Below, piece after piece: positions 44,308 through 57,000 of a stretch of 64,000 bases of DNA (the stretch's first letter is position 1; every line of letters starts with the position of its first letter). The notes beneath the pieces were generated by a model that was not told where the DNA came from, searched no databases, and saw only the letters and a list, made by a program, of their open reading frames with translations. This DNA is from Trichobilharzia szidati (taxonomy: Eukaryota > Platyhelminthes > Trematoda > Strigeidida > Schistosomatidae), in assembly GCA_944472155.2 (NCBI GenBank), contig OX235279.1, positions 158,060,199 to 158,124,198 of the forward strand, written 5' to 3'. The position numbers and the translations under genes were made by a program.

Positions 44308-45940
44308 CTGTCATATTTTACTGATACATCTTTTACGTTGAGTGTATACTTAATTGTAAGACAGTTGATTTCTCTAGATTTGCATAACCCGATATCCTGA
44401 GACGAACTCTTTTTGTCTTTATGTTTATAACAACACATTTAAGCGAACAATATTGTTTTCAATTACATCTCTTCCGGCCTAACTCTAATGGATATAGCTG
44501 TACAAATAAAAATTCAAATATAAACCAGTTATGGTGTTTTGCCTATCCGATAATAAGATGGTGAATAAAAATTGTGCAATGAGTCATAACAGTGGTAATA
44601 ATAATGGTTTTATATTTTCTTTCTTCCAGTTAACTCATTTTGGTTTGAATTCATTTACACTGAGCTCATTTTCTGAGATAAGGCTAGTAATAATACCCAG
44701 TTGTTCAAGCTGAAGTAGGTGGAGAGCAACTTGACCTCAAGGTTTATTGTTTGAAATTCGAGTGCTTAAGCTTATGAGGCGTGTATTCAGCCCAGTTGAT
44801 GGGGTCCAACACTTGGCACAGTTTTAGTCTGAAGGTGGCTTTTAAGGTCGTCAATCTAAGTGCTGTGGTATTATCTGCCTGTGATTTGAGTACCGATACA
44901 GTGTGTTTTGCTAATCAAGGCACTCCAACTGAACTCGTCGTGAGAGCTTTCAGAGACAGTTGTAGTATAGAGTTATTACAACCAGCGGTGCTTGTGACAT
45001 TAACTCTGTCACTTGTTATTTAATTTAAAAATAACTGTATTGGTGAGTATGATTTCAGTCGACTGACCTACGAGTTCGAATTCTTGACTTAGAGTATTTA
45101 GGTGATGTAGTCATTTTAGGTAAACCTTGTCATTTCACAAAGTCTCCTGGATTCCATGAACAAAAATCAGATCATGCATGGTATGTGCTTCGCATTTATT
45201 ACCTTTGAGATGATACTTCAAGACTGATTCGTTTACCATGTACCAACTTGCATCATCTGCGCATCTTCCAACCAAAGGAAGTATGTGGTGTGCTGTAGTT
45301 TTCTCAGTACGGCTGCAACTAATCACCGTTGAAGGTAAAATGTGTGAAATCATTAAAGGTAATTAGTGTATTGTAACAAGTTAATTAAAAGCGTAGTGTT
45401 AGGTATGAAGCCAGAATAAATCGATGAGATTGTGAATTTTTCTCGATTCATATGGCTGGGACGTACAGTCTACTTCTTAGAAGAGTGGTGTCGAGTAGTC
45501 CATAAATAGATTATTCTTATGGTTGCTATTTATTCCTTTTGCTGGTAGTGGAACATAGGAACATTGCCATTACACTTTGTGCTCTGTCATCACATTCAAC
45601 TGGCTCCACGACTGCTCACAAGCTCTCATTTCCTCTTCACGTGATCTCCATATCACTCTTGAATGTCCAACCATTCATTTCCTATTCAGGTTCGTCGCGA
45701 TGGTCTGTCTGGTGTGTGATATCACTTGTGAAGACTGTAGATTGAGTCCAAAAAAATAGATAGGCCATAATATAACATCCATCTATTGATTATATGACGA
45801 GCTGAAGACTTTCATTGGGGTTGTCGATACGTTAAGAACCAATAATCGACAAAGAATCTTAATAACATTAAACATGTTGACATTGATACATATTTATTTT
45901 GCTCTTTTTATCATTTTCCAAGTGTTTAAACATTCTCGCT
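44308..45940. other. non-coding, no feature recognised
   Basis: No splice-flanked exon or repeat was recognised. Open frames such as 44531-44713, 44781-45023 and 45539-45745 lack domain signatures. The region near 45530-45730 resembles RTE-A 3' fragments weakly (GTGGAACATAGGAAC at 45547). Confidence 0.4.
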
Positions 45941-45949
45941 GATCTTCAT

Positions 45950-46460
45950 TGTGCCGTTCTTTATTAAACTTTTCCTCAACATTGTTGTGTCCATCCTCTG
46001 CACCATTACATCGACTGAGATGGTTAGGACATGTGTTACGTATGCCTAGTCATCGCCTTCCTCGACGGGCAGTGTTATCTGATATAGGGTCAGGCTCGAA
46101 AAGAGCTAGCGGTGGTCAAACGAAAACATGGCACCAGTCAATGAAATCTACAACAGGTAGTCTAAGACACGTAGGAAGGTGTAGACTTCCTGGTTGGGGT
46201 CCTCGAGACTGTAAAAACCAATGGTTGGAAACAATTGGTGACATGGCTCAAAATCGTTCTCAATGGCTGGCGGAGATGCATCCACTCCTTGTGACTTATG
46301 ATTTCCAATTAAACTGTTTTGTTCTTCGTTATTACTATACCTTTGTCTCACACCTCTGTTTACTGTCTTTATATGCATTCCTCCTACTTTCTTCTCTTTC
46401 TTTGTGTGCTACATGGAGTGTGGCGACTTGAACTGCCGCACATATGTGCAAAGTTCTATG
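45950..46460 (+). mobile_element. RTE-B LINE 3' end, split by foldback element
   Basis: The frame gives RLRWLGHVLRMPSHRLPRRA, then GGQTKTWHQSMKSTT and GRCRLPGWGPRDCKNQWLET, the conserved C-terminus of schistosome RTE-like ORFs. Then a 3' UTR ends GTGCAAAGTTCTATG. The 3' UTR resumes after the foldback element at 47197 with GTTCTATGTCGAAAACC. Other copies keep GTTCTATGTTGAAACC uninterrupted (see the reverse strand near 62065-62090). Confidence 0.85.
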
Positions 46461-46641
46461 TGATGATATTGGATGGTTGGAGGCAATCGGCAGGAAGCCT
46501 TGGACCTAGGTTTCGTGCTAGTTGGCACTCGTCAGCAAGGCGTATCTGCAACCTTGAAGGAACTCATGTCCCTTCTGAGATTCGAACCCGCGTCACCCAG
46601 TGCTGCAGTCAGAGACGTTACCACTGAGCTATTCGGGCTCG
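46461..46641 (-). mobile_element. tRNA-derived SINE, type C (arm 1 unit)
   Basis: Reverse-complement twin of 46888-47068, apparently identical. The 61-codon open frames at 46473-46658 (+) and 46871-47056 (-) translate identically, which shows the base identity directly. They are not protein genes. Confidence 0.8.
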
Positions 46642-46887
46642 CGATTGACCTCCTGTAGGACTGTAGTGGATGTTTTGATTTGACACTAGTAACTAGTGTG
46701 ATGCATCTAGTCCTCTCTTTGGTGCAGACAAACAATGTACACCGTAATGGCGAGCTACCTAGAATGGTGGCCACATTACAAGCTGACTGATAGAATTCAG
46801 TCTGCACCAAAGAGAGGACTAGATGCATCACACTAGTTACTAGTGTCAAATCAAAACATCCACTACAGTCCTACAGGAGGTCAATCG

Positions 46888-47068
46888 CGAGCCCGAATAG
46901 CTCAGTGGTAACGTCTCTGACTGCAGCACTGGGTGACGCGGGTTCGAATCTCAGAAGGGACATGAGTTCCTTCAAGGTTGCAGATACGCCTTGCTGACGA
47001 GTGCCAACTAGCACGAAACCTAGGTCCAAGGCTTCCTGCCGATTGCCTCCAACCATCCAATATCATCA
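46888..47068 (+). mobile_element. tRNA-derived SINE, type C (arm 2 unit)
   Basis: The A box GAATAGCTCAGTGGTAACG and B box GCGGGTTCGAATCTC have tRNA spacing. A tail ends CCAACCATCCAATATCATC. The inverted twin is at 46461-46641. The pol III boxes look intact, so transcription is conceivable. Confidence 0.8.
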
Positions 47069-47204
47069 CAAACAATGTACACCGTAATGGCGAGCTACCT
47101 AGAATGGTGGCCACATTACAAGCTGACTGATAGAATTCAGTCTGCACCAAAGAGAGGACTAGATGCATCACACTAGTTACTAGTGTCAAATCAAAAGTTC
47201 TATG

Positions 47205-47855
47205 TCGAAAACCGACCGACTGACTTCTGCACCATGCCGTCATAAACGTGCTGTTACGATTTAGGGTAGGTTGGCTTCGGTCTTCTTCTCGAAATATTTT
47301 CACGTGATCGCGCGTTCATAACACCTACCAGACAAGTCCTCTAAACTGCCTTCATATGGCGGGTTTTCTTTGCAAAAGTTAAAAAGCAAATGCGAACGTC
47401 TGGCGCTTACAGCTGGATTGATAAACATGCAGATCTACCTAGAAGGGCTACAAAACCCCGATCTCAAGCATATGATGTACATGGGCTCCAGAATTTGAAA
47501 TGATCGGATGGCGTATGAACCTGTTTTGGTCACTAGCAAACATAAGGAGGTAGCTCCTGACTATGCTCCACTGCCTTGTGGGTTAGACTTCACGTCAATG
47601 GTTCCAGGGGGTTGACTCCTTAAGACAACCACCATCTACTTTGGTCTGGGTGCTTGGATAGTATCTCAGCCCTGTCACAAAGTATGAGATTTTGTGTGGT
47701 GTATCTTCTGCAGGCCATAATGTACCAAGTTTGTACTTTAACAACATGACAACATGTACACCAACTTACACCATCTTTATTTTCTTCGAGATATGCCTTT
47801 GTGTGTGTCGGTGAGCATGTTTGTTAGACGCTAATTGGCAACCGTTCTGCTCTGG
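47205..47855. other. non-coding, no feature recognised
   Basis: Beyond the last few bases of the RTE-B 3' end (to about 47230) I recognise nothing. Confidence 0.4.
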
Positions 47856-47859
47856 ATTT

Positions 47860-48060
47860 GAAACATTTTTAAATGTCGAATGTTGGAAAAGTTAATAGAC
47901 AGGAACACTAAGCAGGAATGATTAGACTGTGTGGGTTATATGGGCTGCCAAAAGTGCATAAAAAGGACTATAAGATTAGTGGAACAACACTTTTACGGAA
48001 AAGTAAGGGAAACTGAATTGAGAATAGAGTTTGACAAAGGATTAATAATGATCAGACCAA
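47860..48060 (+). mobile_element. Penelope-like RT fragment
   Basis: The frame around 47935-47985 encodes GLYGLPKVHKKDYKIS, containing the YGLPKVHK signature at the start of Penelope RTs. The remainder is decayed; no catalytic motif follows. Confidence 0.6.
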
Positions 48061-48484
48061 AACACTGTCGTTTCATCATAGAATAACTTCATTTGTTAGA
48101 AGACAGTAATTGATACAGTGTTATTTTGTTACAGATGTTGTTTCAAGTACAAATCGCTATTGCATGCAATCATATCAAGGCACTTGCATAACTTTTAAAC
48201 TTTGTTTATGTAATTCCATTATTCCTTGTCTTTCGATTTATTAGTAGTAATATTTTTCAGATCTCTGGTATTTATCATAATAAGAGTAGCTTCATTGCAA
48301 ACATTACTCATCTGGTACATATATAAAATTTTCAGCATGTAGTACAGTATTGCATCTAATTCTCTGATTATCGGGGTAGTGATTAAAACGGAGCATTTAA
48401 ATTGATAATATCGTTCAATAAAAATGTGAATATAAGGTTAAATTAAGCGAAAATATCAAAAGCAACTATACAATAATGAAGAAG

Positions 48485-48850
48485 GGAGTCATTTACCTAG
48501 CATTTCGCCATAAGTTGGTAGTGTCCTGCCTTACACTTTTCTCATCACATAAAATGTGTCCCGACCAAATACGGTATTGTAGAGTTTTTATACTTAATCG
48601 TACGACCACATAGTCTTCTATAGTCGCTTCTAGCTGTACCTGATGAGGTGCACGAAGAGTAGTGTATAGAGAGGATGCTCAGGGCTGACAACATAATATT
48701 CGCTAATTTCTTGCATAAGTCTATATGCCTATGTACAACAGTATTAACGAGTTGGTTTAGCGACATCCCACTCGCCCTATTGACAGGTTTTAGTCCCCTT
48801 CTCAGTGTAATAATCTTTCTTAAGTAGCCCAGGAAAGATAAAGGGGGGCA
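48485..48850 (-). mobile_element. CR1-like LINE C-terminal fragment
   Basis: The minus strand encodes SLNQLVNTVVHRHIDLCKKL and YRRLCGRTIKYKNSTIPYL, matching the end of the RT frame at 27130-27350. It lacks both the catalytic RT and the 3' tail; a (TA)n run lies at its 5' side. Confidence 0.8.
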
Positions 48851-48852
48851 AG

Positions 48853-48893
<41 letters not shown>
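48853..48893. repeat. (TA)n microsatellite
   Basis: An uninterrupted TA run of about 40 bp adjoins the CR1-like fragment. Confidence 0.9.
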
Positions 48894-48894
<1 letters not shown>

Positions 48895-49109
48895 TGAGGC
48901 GTATTCATTTGGAGTTTTCCATTGTGTTCAGTATTGTTTAGTCTACTGGCTGCTGTACTTCATTTAGTCGAACATTAGTATCAAGCGAAACGGTACTAAA
49001 ATCCGCTGTTAATGAACTAGTTAGGTCCTGAGTCGTCATATCCTATTTAGAGGTTTTTGATGCTCTAGTAAAATAACTTCCATTCCTAAATAAGCTGTCT
49101 AACTGGCTG

Positions 49110-49480
49110 TTTCCAACGTAAAACTCTGCACAAAAGACCAGCAGTTCAAGTTGACAAACTTCATAAAACACATAAGTGTCGAGAACAAAAATGCGAGGAA
49201 ACTCTTTAATGAACGGAAATGCATTGGAGAAACAATAAGTAGATGGGAACGAGATTACAAAGAGTGAATGCACCTGTAAAATTGAAAAAAATTTCAACCA
49301 CATCACCAAAAATCTTAAGCCATTAGTTCTTTTTATCCTAACGACTCCAATTAGTCAGATAGTTTACATCTTCCTACGCGTCTGGCTCAAGCCGGCAACA
49401 GAAGACTTCATAGATTGATGTCATGTTTTGATTTGACCATTCTACTCAACTATTTTCTAATTGAATACTGTGTAACCTAA
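49110..49480 (-). mobile_element. RTE-B LINE 3' fragment, decayed
   Basis: On the minus strand, blocks resemble the RTE-B 3' region at 58240-58640. The shared parts are the LGxRRRRL-related segment near 49360-49400 and the 3' UTR with TTTTGTGCAGAGTTTTACG near 49120. Confidence 0.5.
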
Positions 49481-49892
49481 AACTGCTCAACGAAGAAAGT
49501 GATAACTACACTAGCTGTTGTTCGATTCAGTGTCTTTTTCTCAATCGAATTAAGTCATGCTTCAAACCCGGCGTGTAAGCAATTCTATGAACTGTTATAC
49601 GATATGTCGTCTCTTTCCTTTTTTATTGTTGTTAGTTTCTAAAAGTGAGAGGATAGTATTTCAAATGACAATTATTTGAAATTGCATAAAGCTATTAAAA
49701 CTTTCAAACCTCACCTAGTTTATTAGCCTGTCATCAGTTCAAAAAAGAAGGAAATTTGAGTGGGATTAGCACACACACCCCTACTGAAACTTTAAACCAC
49801 CGAAAAAGAAACCAAACTCCACTGGAACCAGAAAGAAAGCCTCCTGGTGTTGTGAATGTCTTTAAGAAGAAACCAGTTGACTAATTTAACTC

Positions 49893-50060
49893 ACTGCTTT
49901 ACCTCGCTAAGCCGGTAATAAGACTGGTGAAGAGGGGAGGTTGGGTATGAGGCTAGCAACCCCATCCCGTAAAAGTAAAGCACCACTGCTACCGAAACCT
50001 CAAGCCTCTAGACTGAAACTCGATGTCCCACTTGGTACGTAAAGGAATAAAAGAAAAAAG
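49893..50060 (+). mobile_element. SINE A1 tail fragment
   Basis: CTTTACCTCGCTAAGCCGG, then GGCTAGCAACCCCATCCCGT and a GAAACCTCAAGCC block, match the tail of the SINE at 23258-23375. The tRNA-like head is missing. Confidence 0.7.
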
Positions 50061-50484
50061 TTGTCCTCTTGATTCTATGAAAGCGAAAAGTTAAGCAATA
50101 GGAACTAGACATGGACAATTGATGAAAGTGATTACAGAGAACAGAATGCATGCGAAATGTATGCCCTGCTGACTGCCTTATGTTCCACTGGGAACGCAGA
50201 CAATAAATGAATGAGTGAATAAATAATACTCAATAAAAAGTTCACTTAATAACAAACATCTGTTCCCCTTTTCATCAACAAAATAAACTCACAACGTGAG
50301 TTATTCACAATATGTGTCATCCCATTATTTATTTGTTTATTTATTATTATAATTATATACATACATTTTAGAATTTTCTTCATTGGCCTAATTTTCTACA
50401 AAAGTAGGGGAGTATAAATGTGATTCTATGCTGTCTTTCTTTCCTTCTTTTTCTAACCAGGCTGATAGGAGGAGAAAACATGAA

Positions 50485-50535
50485 CAATCCTATTACTACT
50501 ACTACTACTACTACTAATACTACTAATAATAATAT
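50485..50535. repeat. (CTA)n/(AAT)n trinucleotide tract
   Basis: A run of CTA triplets passes into AAT triplets about 370 bp upstream of the VAMP start codon. Confidence 0.85.
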
Positions 50536-50900
50536 TGTTAATGATGATGTTCTTGTTCTTGTTGATCGTGAGACAGACACATATATTTCAGTGTTTTAAT
50601 CTAACCTTTCCTTGTAAATGATATATATTTATATATGCATTAGTTTCATAAGTGACTGAGCAAGCACACGATTGTATGTGTACATGTTAATCAAACACTT
50701 TTTTGGGATCTATTATAGAAACAGAAAAGAATCTAGTTGAATAATAAAAAATTCTAATTACACGTACATAAATATCTCAAAATTTCTTCTGGTTTTTCAT
50801 CTGTGTGTTCTTATAAACGTTTGGATTAACTGTGACACTAAATGCATATACATATATTTATATATATTTAATGTGGTTACATAATATTTAATTGATTACA

Positions 50901-51051
50901 ATGACAGAGAGAACATCATCAATGAATAAAACAAATAAACGCTTACAACAAACCCAAGCACAAGTAAATGAAGTCGTTGATATCATGAGAGTAAATGTTG
51001 ATAAAGTATTAGAAAGAGACAAAAATCTCTCAGAACTTGATGGACGAGCTG
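50901..51051 (+). CDS. VAMP: VAMP exon 1: start and first half of SNARE motif
   Basis: 151 bp from ATG to a GTAAGT donor, ending after the first base of an Asp codon. It contains [20 protein letters not shown] and ELDGRA. A (TA)n run begins 16 bp into the intron. Confidence 0.95.
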
Positions 51052-54000
51052 GTAAGTTCCTTTTGCCTATATATATATATATATATATTCAAGGTGCCTA
51101 TCATAAGCATTTTACGAAGACTGACATTTTCTACAACTCCTTCAACAGGTTCTGCTGCCAAGCCACCACTTTCCTTGTGTGTTGGCTGACATAAGATTAA
51201 GTTGGGGTAAGCTAGGCATAGTCAAGTCAAAACCTGAAGTCTTTGACGTGGAGATATGCAGACTGCCTGGTTTGTTTGGGGTCCTTGGAATCATATAGGA
51301 ATTAATGGCTTACGCCTGTTGATGTGATATGGCTTAGAACTGTTGTCGATGGCACAAATGCACTCACTTGTTGTAATCCCCTAGATCTATTAAGTTCTAA
51401 CATTTTTCCATGTTATTGTATTTTTATCTCCTATAGATTTCTGTTAATCATAGTTCCTTTACATTTTTCGCCTCTACGTGTATGTATGCTTCATGCAGTG
51501 TATCAACTTAAACCGGTGTAATTTTGTGCAAAGTTTTACGTTGAAACTTAGTCAGTCAGTCAGTCGTCAGGTGTGCTACAGTTTTATGTATCCATAATAG
51601 TTACAGATTAATTCGTATTGACATCATTAATGCTTTTTTTTCTTAAATAACATTGAATCAAAAGGTATACGGGAATAGATTGGTACTCATAGACTACGCG
51701 TGTTACCGTGTGGTCAGTTATGTCGGCTGTTGTTCTAGAAACTTGCTGGAGAACACCTACCTGTATAACTGAATAAAGGTGCAATAAAATCATGAATAGC
51801 TTGATATTAACACACCTAGTACAAACAAAGCATAAGACTAGTCTAGAAGAATCCTCCTCTATTGTGTATTGTGTACCAAATGAATTGTCTAAATGTACTA
51901 TAAATGTATATATGTATACTGCAAAATATGTATGTATCAGGTATGGCCCACATCCTAATACGCTAGTGGATAGACTGGTATGTTACTGCGATATGACATA
52001 AGATATATTAAAATGCTGTATTCATTTAAATTTAAATTGTTTGAGTTCCTAGTAGAACAAATAACTTAAAGTATTTCTTACTTCAATTTGGATTTTCCCG
52101 TTGATTTATTCGACCTAAGTGTTCGGCCCAAGTGATCTAGTGAATAACGCGTTGGCGTTTAAAACGGTGGGTACTGCGTTCGAGCCTCAGTGGGAACACT
52201 ATCACCCACTGGGGGAATGCAGGCACATCCAGTGGCGAAATGCGCATCTTAGATTCCACTGCCAGTCACCATCCACCGTAGGGGTTCAAGCTTTCAAGTT
52301 TTACCGGCGGTAATGTCGTTTTTGTTTAACCTGAAGCGGGAGAGTGATAGTCTTACAACCAGTCATCACTCTTTTCTAGGCTTTCTACTGGCTACTAATA
52401 AATTAGGCAATATTTTATAAGCGTGCGTCTACTGAGAAGGGAATGTGGATCTCTTGAGTATCTGGCGAGCATTCTATCATTGAAAATCACCGAAACATAT
52501 CTTATTCATTATTATTTTTTTAGTCTGCAGTATTTAAAATCATAACTTTCTTATAATGCAGTGTTTAATGCAATCTAATACACAATCTTCAGATATTTCA
52601 ACTATAAATATGTACACCCTAACGACCAACGCAACCATGGGTCCGTGGGAGGAGTTAAATTCTGTTGATAAAGAATGTTAACTATCATGTTCCAATTCAT
52701 GAGTAATACAAAAATAAAGAGTGGGTTCTAACTGATTCGGTTCATTGGTTGGATCGTTTTAAGTGCAAAATACAGAGTCTTCGAAACATCTTGAGCAGCT
52801 GTCTTGGTATGTTTGGTGTGTGACTCACCCCTGTCAAATTTAATAGTGATGCTGCAGGATTGGCTTGGACTGACTTATAGTTGATCACTTCACTTATTCG
52901 GGAAGTTATATCAGCCCTAATCGCGACTTATTTCTGATGAAATTCCAGCGCGAAGACAAAAGGCTCATGTGGCGTTTATCAACTTACGTTGTCTCCAGCT
53001 TTGACATGAAGTATGGCTATCGATCGAGGGCAGTATATGCTGCTTAGCAGTCACCTCTATCCTTCTTTATAACTGTGAGTAAGATGTGACCGTTGGAAGT
53101 GAAGAACTTGAGGCGACTGGCTGTTTTTGACCTTCAGTGTTTGTGTTGTGTTATGATGTAGTCAGTAAGAGGTTAAGCTCTATGAGATATAATTGTTAAT
53201 CCTTTGCTTCCCTAGTGGACCATGAGACTACCGCGGGTCACATTGCCATTGCGCTGTTTTCTCTGCAATCACTTTCATCTAGCTGCCCCACCCATAAGAC
53301 TTCATTTCCTTTTCATCACATGATCTCTGTGTCACTCTTGAACCAACGCCCAACTCGTCGTACCCCATTCTAGTTCCACTTGTTCACACCACCCCATTAT
53401 TATCATCATTGCTATTTGGTTACCCTTTGGATATTTACACTAAGCTTAATCTATATCAACATCATTTTAATATTCAAATAACTTGGCAGGATGGAGAATT
53501 TGTGGAGTTTGGTTGTTTCGTCTAGAACCGAGTGGTTTATAGTTGCGAAGCAACTCTTAATCGTTGTTCCTCTTCTAAACACAACACTTCAGTGTGTATG
53601 TAGTGAGTTTTTTCTTGTTTTTGAAATTCTACATAAGGATAATAAAAACTGCCGAAGACAACAAATACAGTCACACTAAAGATCATCAGAAGGTGGACAA
53701 GGAAAGCTGCAACTCATGTAACAACCTAGTCCCATCGGTAGCATCCACCCTTAGGCTATAAATCCTTTTTATTTAAAATAACGAGTTCTGTTAGCTGTGA
53801 AGCGTATAAAAGTATAAATATAATAATATAAGTATGAAATAACCAGTGTGAAAGAGGAAAGAAAGGAATGATGTAGTTAACAGTAACTGACATAGACTTT
53901 TAGCTCTTATCTCTATTAGCCTGTCATCATCATTAAAAAAACTAAAACAATACGAGTAGTTGAAGTTATTGTCATTTATTCATTTCTGAATATTGAGTAG

Positions 54001-57000
54001 TGCACGATACTGTCAGGGCATGTCAGTGTCATAGGAAATAGATGCGAATAGATATCCATTATATCTATTGTCGTATTTTCATTGATTATATGCACACTTA
54101 TTTACTACTTCTGCAAAAAGCGCTTACAGGCAGTGTCATTATTATTGTTGCTATTATTATTCCCTTAAGTTCTGCGTGAAACATAGGGCTTCACAGTCAC
54201 ACCATCTCCTTTATGTCACCCTTGATGCATATCCAACTCCTCATTTCCCAATTCGAGTTACACTCGATAAACTGTCTGGCGCATCATATCATTCAGCGTC
54301 CTCCTCAGTGTGTTTCCAGCCCACTTTAATTTCCTTCGGTATATTTATTTGGTAGTAGGTTCCTGGTGAGTTCATTTCCTTCTTTCACTGTCTTCTCTAC
54401 TCTGACTTGAAGTCCCGTCTTCACTACCAACCTCTTCTCCCGGCTTGCTGATTTTTGCTTATAGATGTTCGATTTTATATGACATTAAACATAAATCATC
54501 CGCGAAGTCTCCAGGTGTTTCAATGTCATTTAGTCACTTGGCTTTCTTCTCACTCCCCATTCGTGGCGTCCCACATGATCCAAACCCACCACAATCATGA
54601 ACATCATTGATGTTAGTAGGTAGCCTTGTCTTACTCCTGTCTTCACGCCAAACGTCTCGCTGAGCTGTGGATTACTTGTCATATGATCTCACCATGTAGC
54701 TGTTGAATGAGATAGTATCATAATACCATGATATTTCCTCATGTATTCATTAGAAAAAGTGTATTATAAGGCACATTATACACAATTAATACTGAATTAA
54801 AAAAAGACACGGGTCACGATGACAATATTCCTTCGGTAACTTCACCTAAGAAAGCTGTATAGTGTGCTGCTGAAAGGTCATTCATGAAAACAGAAATATC
54901 AAAAGTAAGCAGAAGTTAGTTATGTAAACCTGAAATTCTTCGCCGCATGTTTACGTCTGACATTCTCCAAACAACCTTTTGTCCATTAAGAAGTGTGAAA
55001 GTGAATGTTCCACTGTTGAAAATATATATATATATATATATCAGCTGACTTGCTCCCGTGGAGGTAAGTACTTAAGGCCATACCATTACGATACTTTCTA
55101 GCCGTGCACAAGAAAATCTCTAAAATGGAGCAATTAAACGAAGCATTTGGCGCACCTTATTCTTTTAAATCATTCTTTGTCAACAGCTAAGGTCATTTCG
55201 TTGGAAGCGTTTCCAGTCGCAGCATCTTCTATCCACAGCAGAGGTTCTTGCTACACACCAAGGAAATATATATATATATATATATATATATAATGTTGGG
55301 TAAGGAGGGTAAGTCAATCAATGAGGTTGGGAAGCTACATCGATTAAAATAGCTAGGGCATGTATTGCTCATACCAAGTCACCGTCTTTCTTGAAGGGTA
55401 ATGTTATCTGGAAAAGAGTTAGGGTTCGTCAAACCTGACATTAATCCATGTAAGAAGATGTAGACTGCCTGGTTGACTGAGATCCACGAGATGCTAAGAA
55501 CCAACAGCTTGGTAATGTTGGTAATACAGCACAAAATCATCCTCACTGGCGCAGGTGCACTCACTCTTTATAATCTCCTGGACGCTTTAATTCCTCATGT
55601 TTTTCCATGTTACTATTCTTTCTTCTGTACATTTCTGCTTATTGCAATTCCTGTGAACTTCTTTTTCCCTTTTGTTTGCTTCATGGAGCATGGTAAGCTG
55701 AACTCATGCACTTCTGTGCAAAGTTCTTCGCTGTAAAACCATATTCATTCGTTCTTGTCTTTACCGTTTACTTCTCCAACTCTTAATATTAAAATATATC
55801 TTGTGCACATGCTGAATTTTTGTTATTCGCTCATATAGGCAATATTCCTCTGTCAAGTGCTCATAATTATAATCATAATCATTACGTAAAACTACTGTAT
55901 AACTAAACTTCTTAATTTTAGTCACTTTTGTCTTCCTGATATATGTAATTTCGTATGTTTTGATAACTAGCTGGTATCAATAATTGACTTTAATTAGCAT
56001 TTTCATGCAGATATGCGCCTTTGATGAACACAGTTTTTGACTGCACTACAGGAATGATAAAAACTGATGATGAGAATATTCGTTTCTGATGACTTATGCC
56101 TTTTTAATAAAACGCCAGATGAGTGTAAAATCCGAGTGGAACATAGGGCTTCAACAACACATCTCCACTTTTTGCTATTTGGTTCTGTCCTCTTTAGCTG
56201 GGTCCACGATTGCCCATAATCTCTCGTCTCCTCTCACGATCACCTCCATGGCAACCTCGCATTGACGACCCACACGTCTCTTCCCATTGAGGTTCCACTC
56301 GAGCTATGGCCTGGCGCGCGATGTTATTCAACGGTCTCCTCAGTGTGTGTCCTATCCATCTCCATTTTCTCCCACATATTTGTTGAGCAATCAGCTCTTG
56401 GTTGGTTTGTTGCCAGAGTTTCTTTTTTTCAAACGGAATGCATTTTAATGGGAAACTAATTACCTAAATTTGATATCCACTCTTGGAAAAAAGTCAAGTT
56501 AGATAAAATTCCTGAGTGAGGTTTTGTGCAAATACTACGCCTTATATACTTTCTTGGTTTTATGATAGTACCCAGTTAGTTAGTGGAGTGCAGGACACTA
56601 ATTTCTATCCCTTTTTTAGGACTCATCAGGTGCGAATGACCGTGTGTTCCAGTTGTGAGATTCAAAGCATGATATGCTAAGCTACTGAGCTTACTAGAAT
56701 ACAGCTAAGTAAGTACATTTAACTGATAGGTCCTAAATAAGAAGGAATACATATCCTGAATCCCCGACTGATAGCTGCTACCTTGATGTGGTGGTGGTGG
56801 GGCTTGCATATCACAATGACCCACAACGATCTACACCGACTGGAACTGATGCTCCCGTAGGTCCACAGTTTACACCATGTTGGAGGTCTGCGGGCGAAGT
56901 TGTACTGCTGGTACTGAGGATGCAACAGCAGTAAGATGTTTTCTTCAGATGACGAACACACCAGCTACGCTGCCTTTCCACCCAGCCTGACTTACTTTGC

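Larger units (their letters stand above)
46461..47196. mobile_element. 736-bp foldback element built from SINE C, flanked by 8-bp duplication
   Basis: Arm 1 (46459-46729) and arm 2 (46800-47070) appear to be exact reverse complements over 271 bp, around a 70-bp spacer. The spacer plus the first 57 bp of arm 2 (46730-46856) is repeated directly at 47070-47196 (127 bp). GTTCTATG at 46453-46460 and 47197-47204 flanks the whole and is unique sequence in uninterrupted RTE-B copies, so it is a target duplication. Each arm holds one SINE C unit (tRNA-like head near 46893-46950 in arm 2, inverted in arm 1). Identity between arms implies a recent origin or gene conversion. Confidence 0.85.

Noticed and set aside
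46473..47056. Two identical 61-codon open frames on opposite strands, suggesting a conserved small protein
   Set aside because: The identity comes from the inverted arms of the foldback element and the frames cross tRNA-like boxes.
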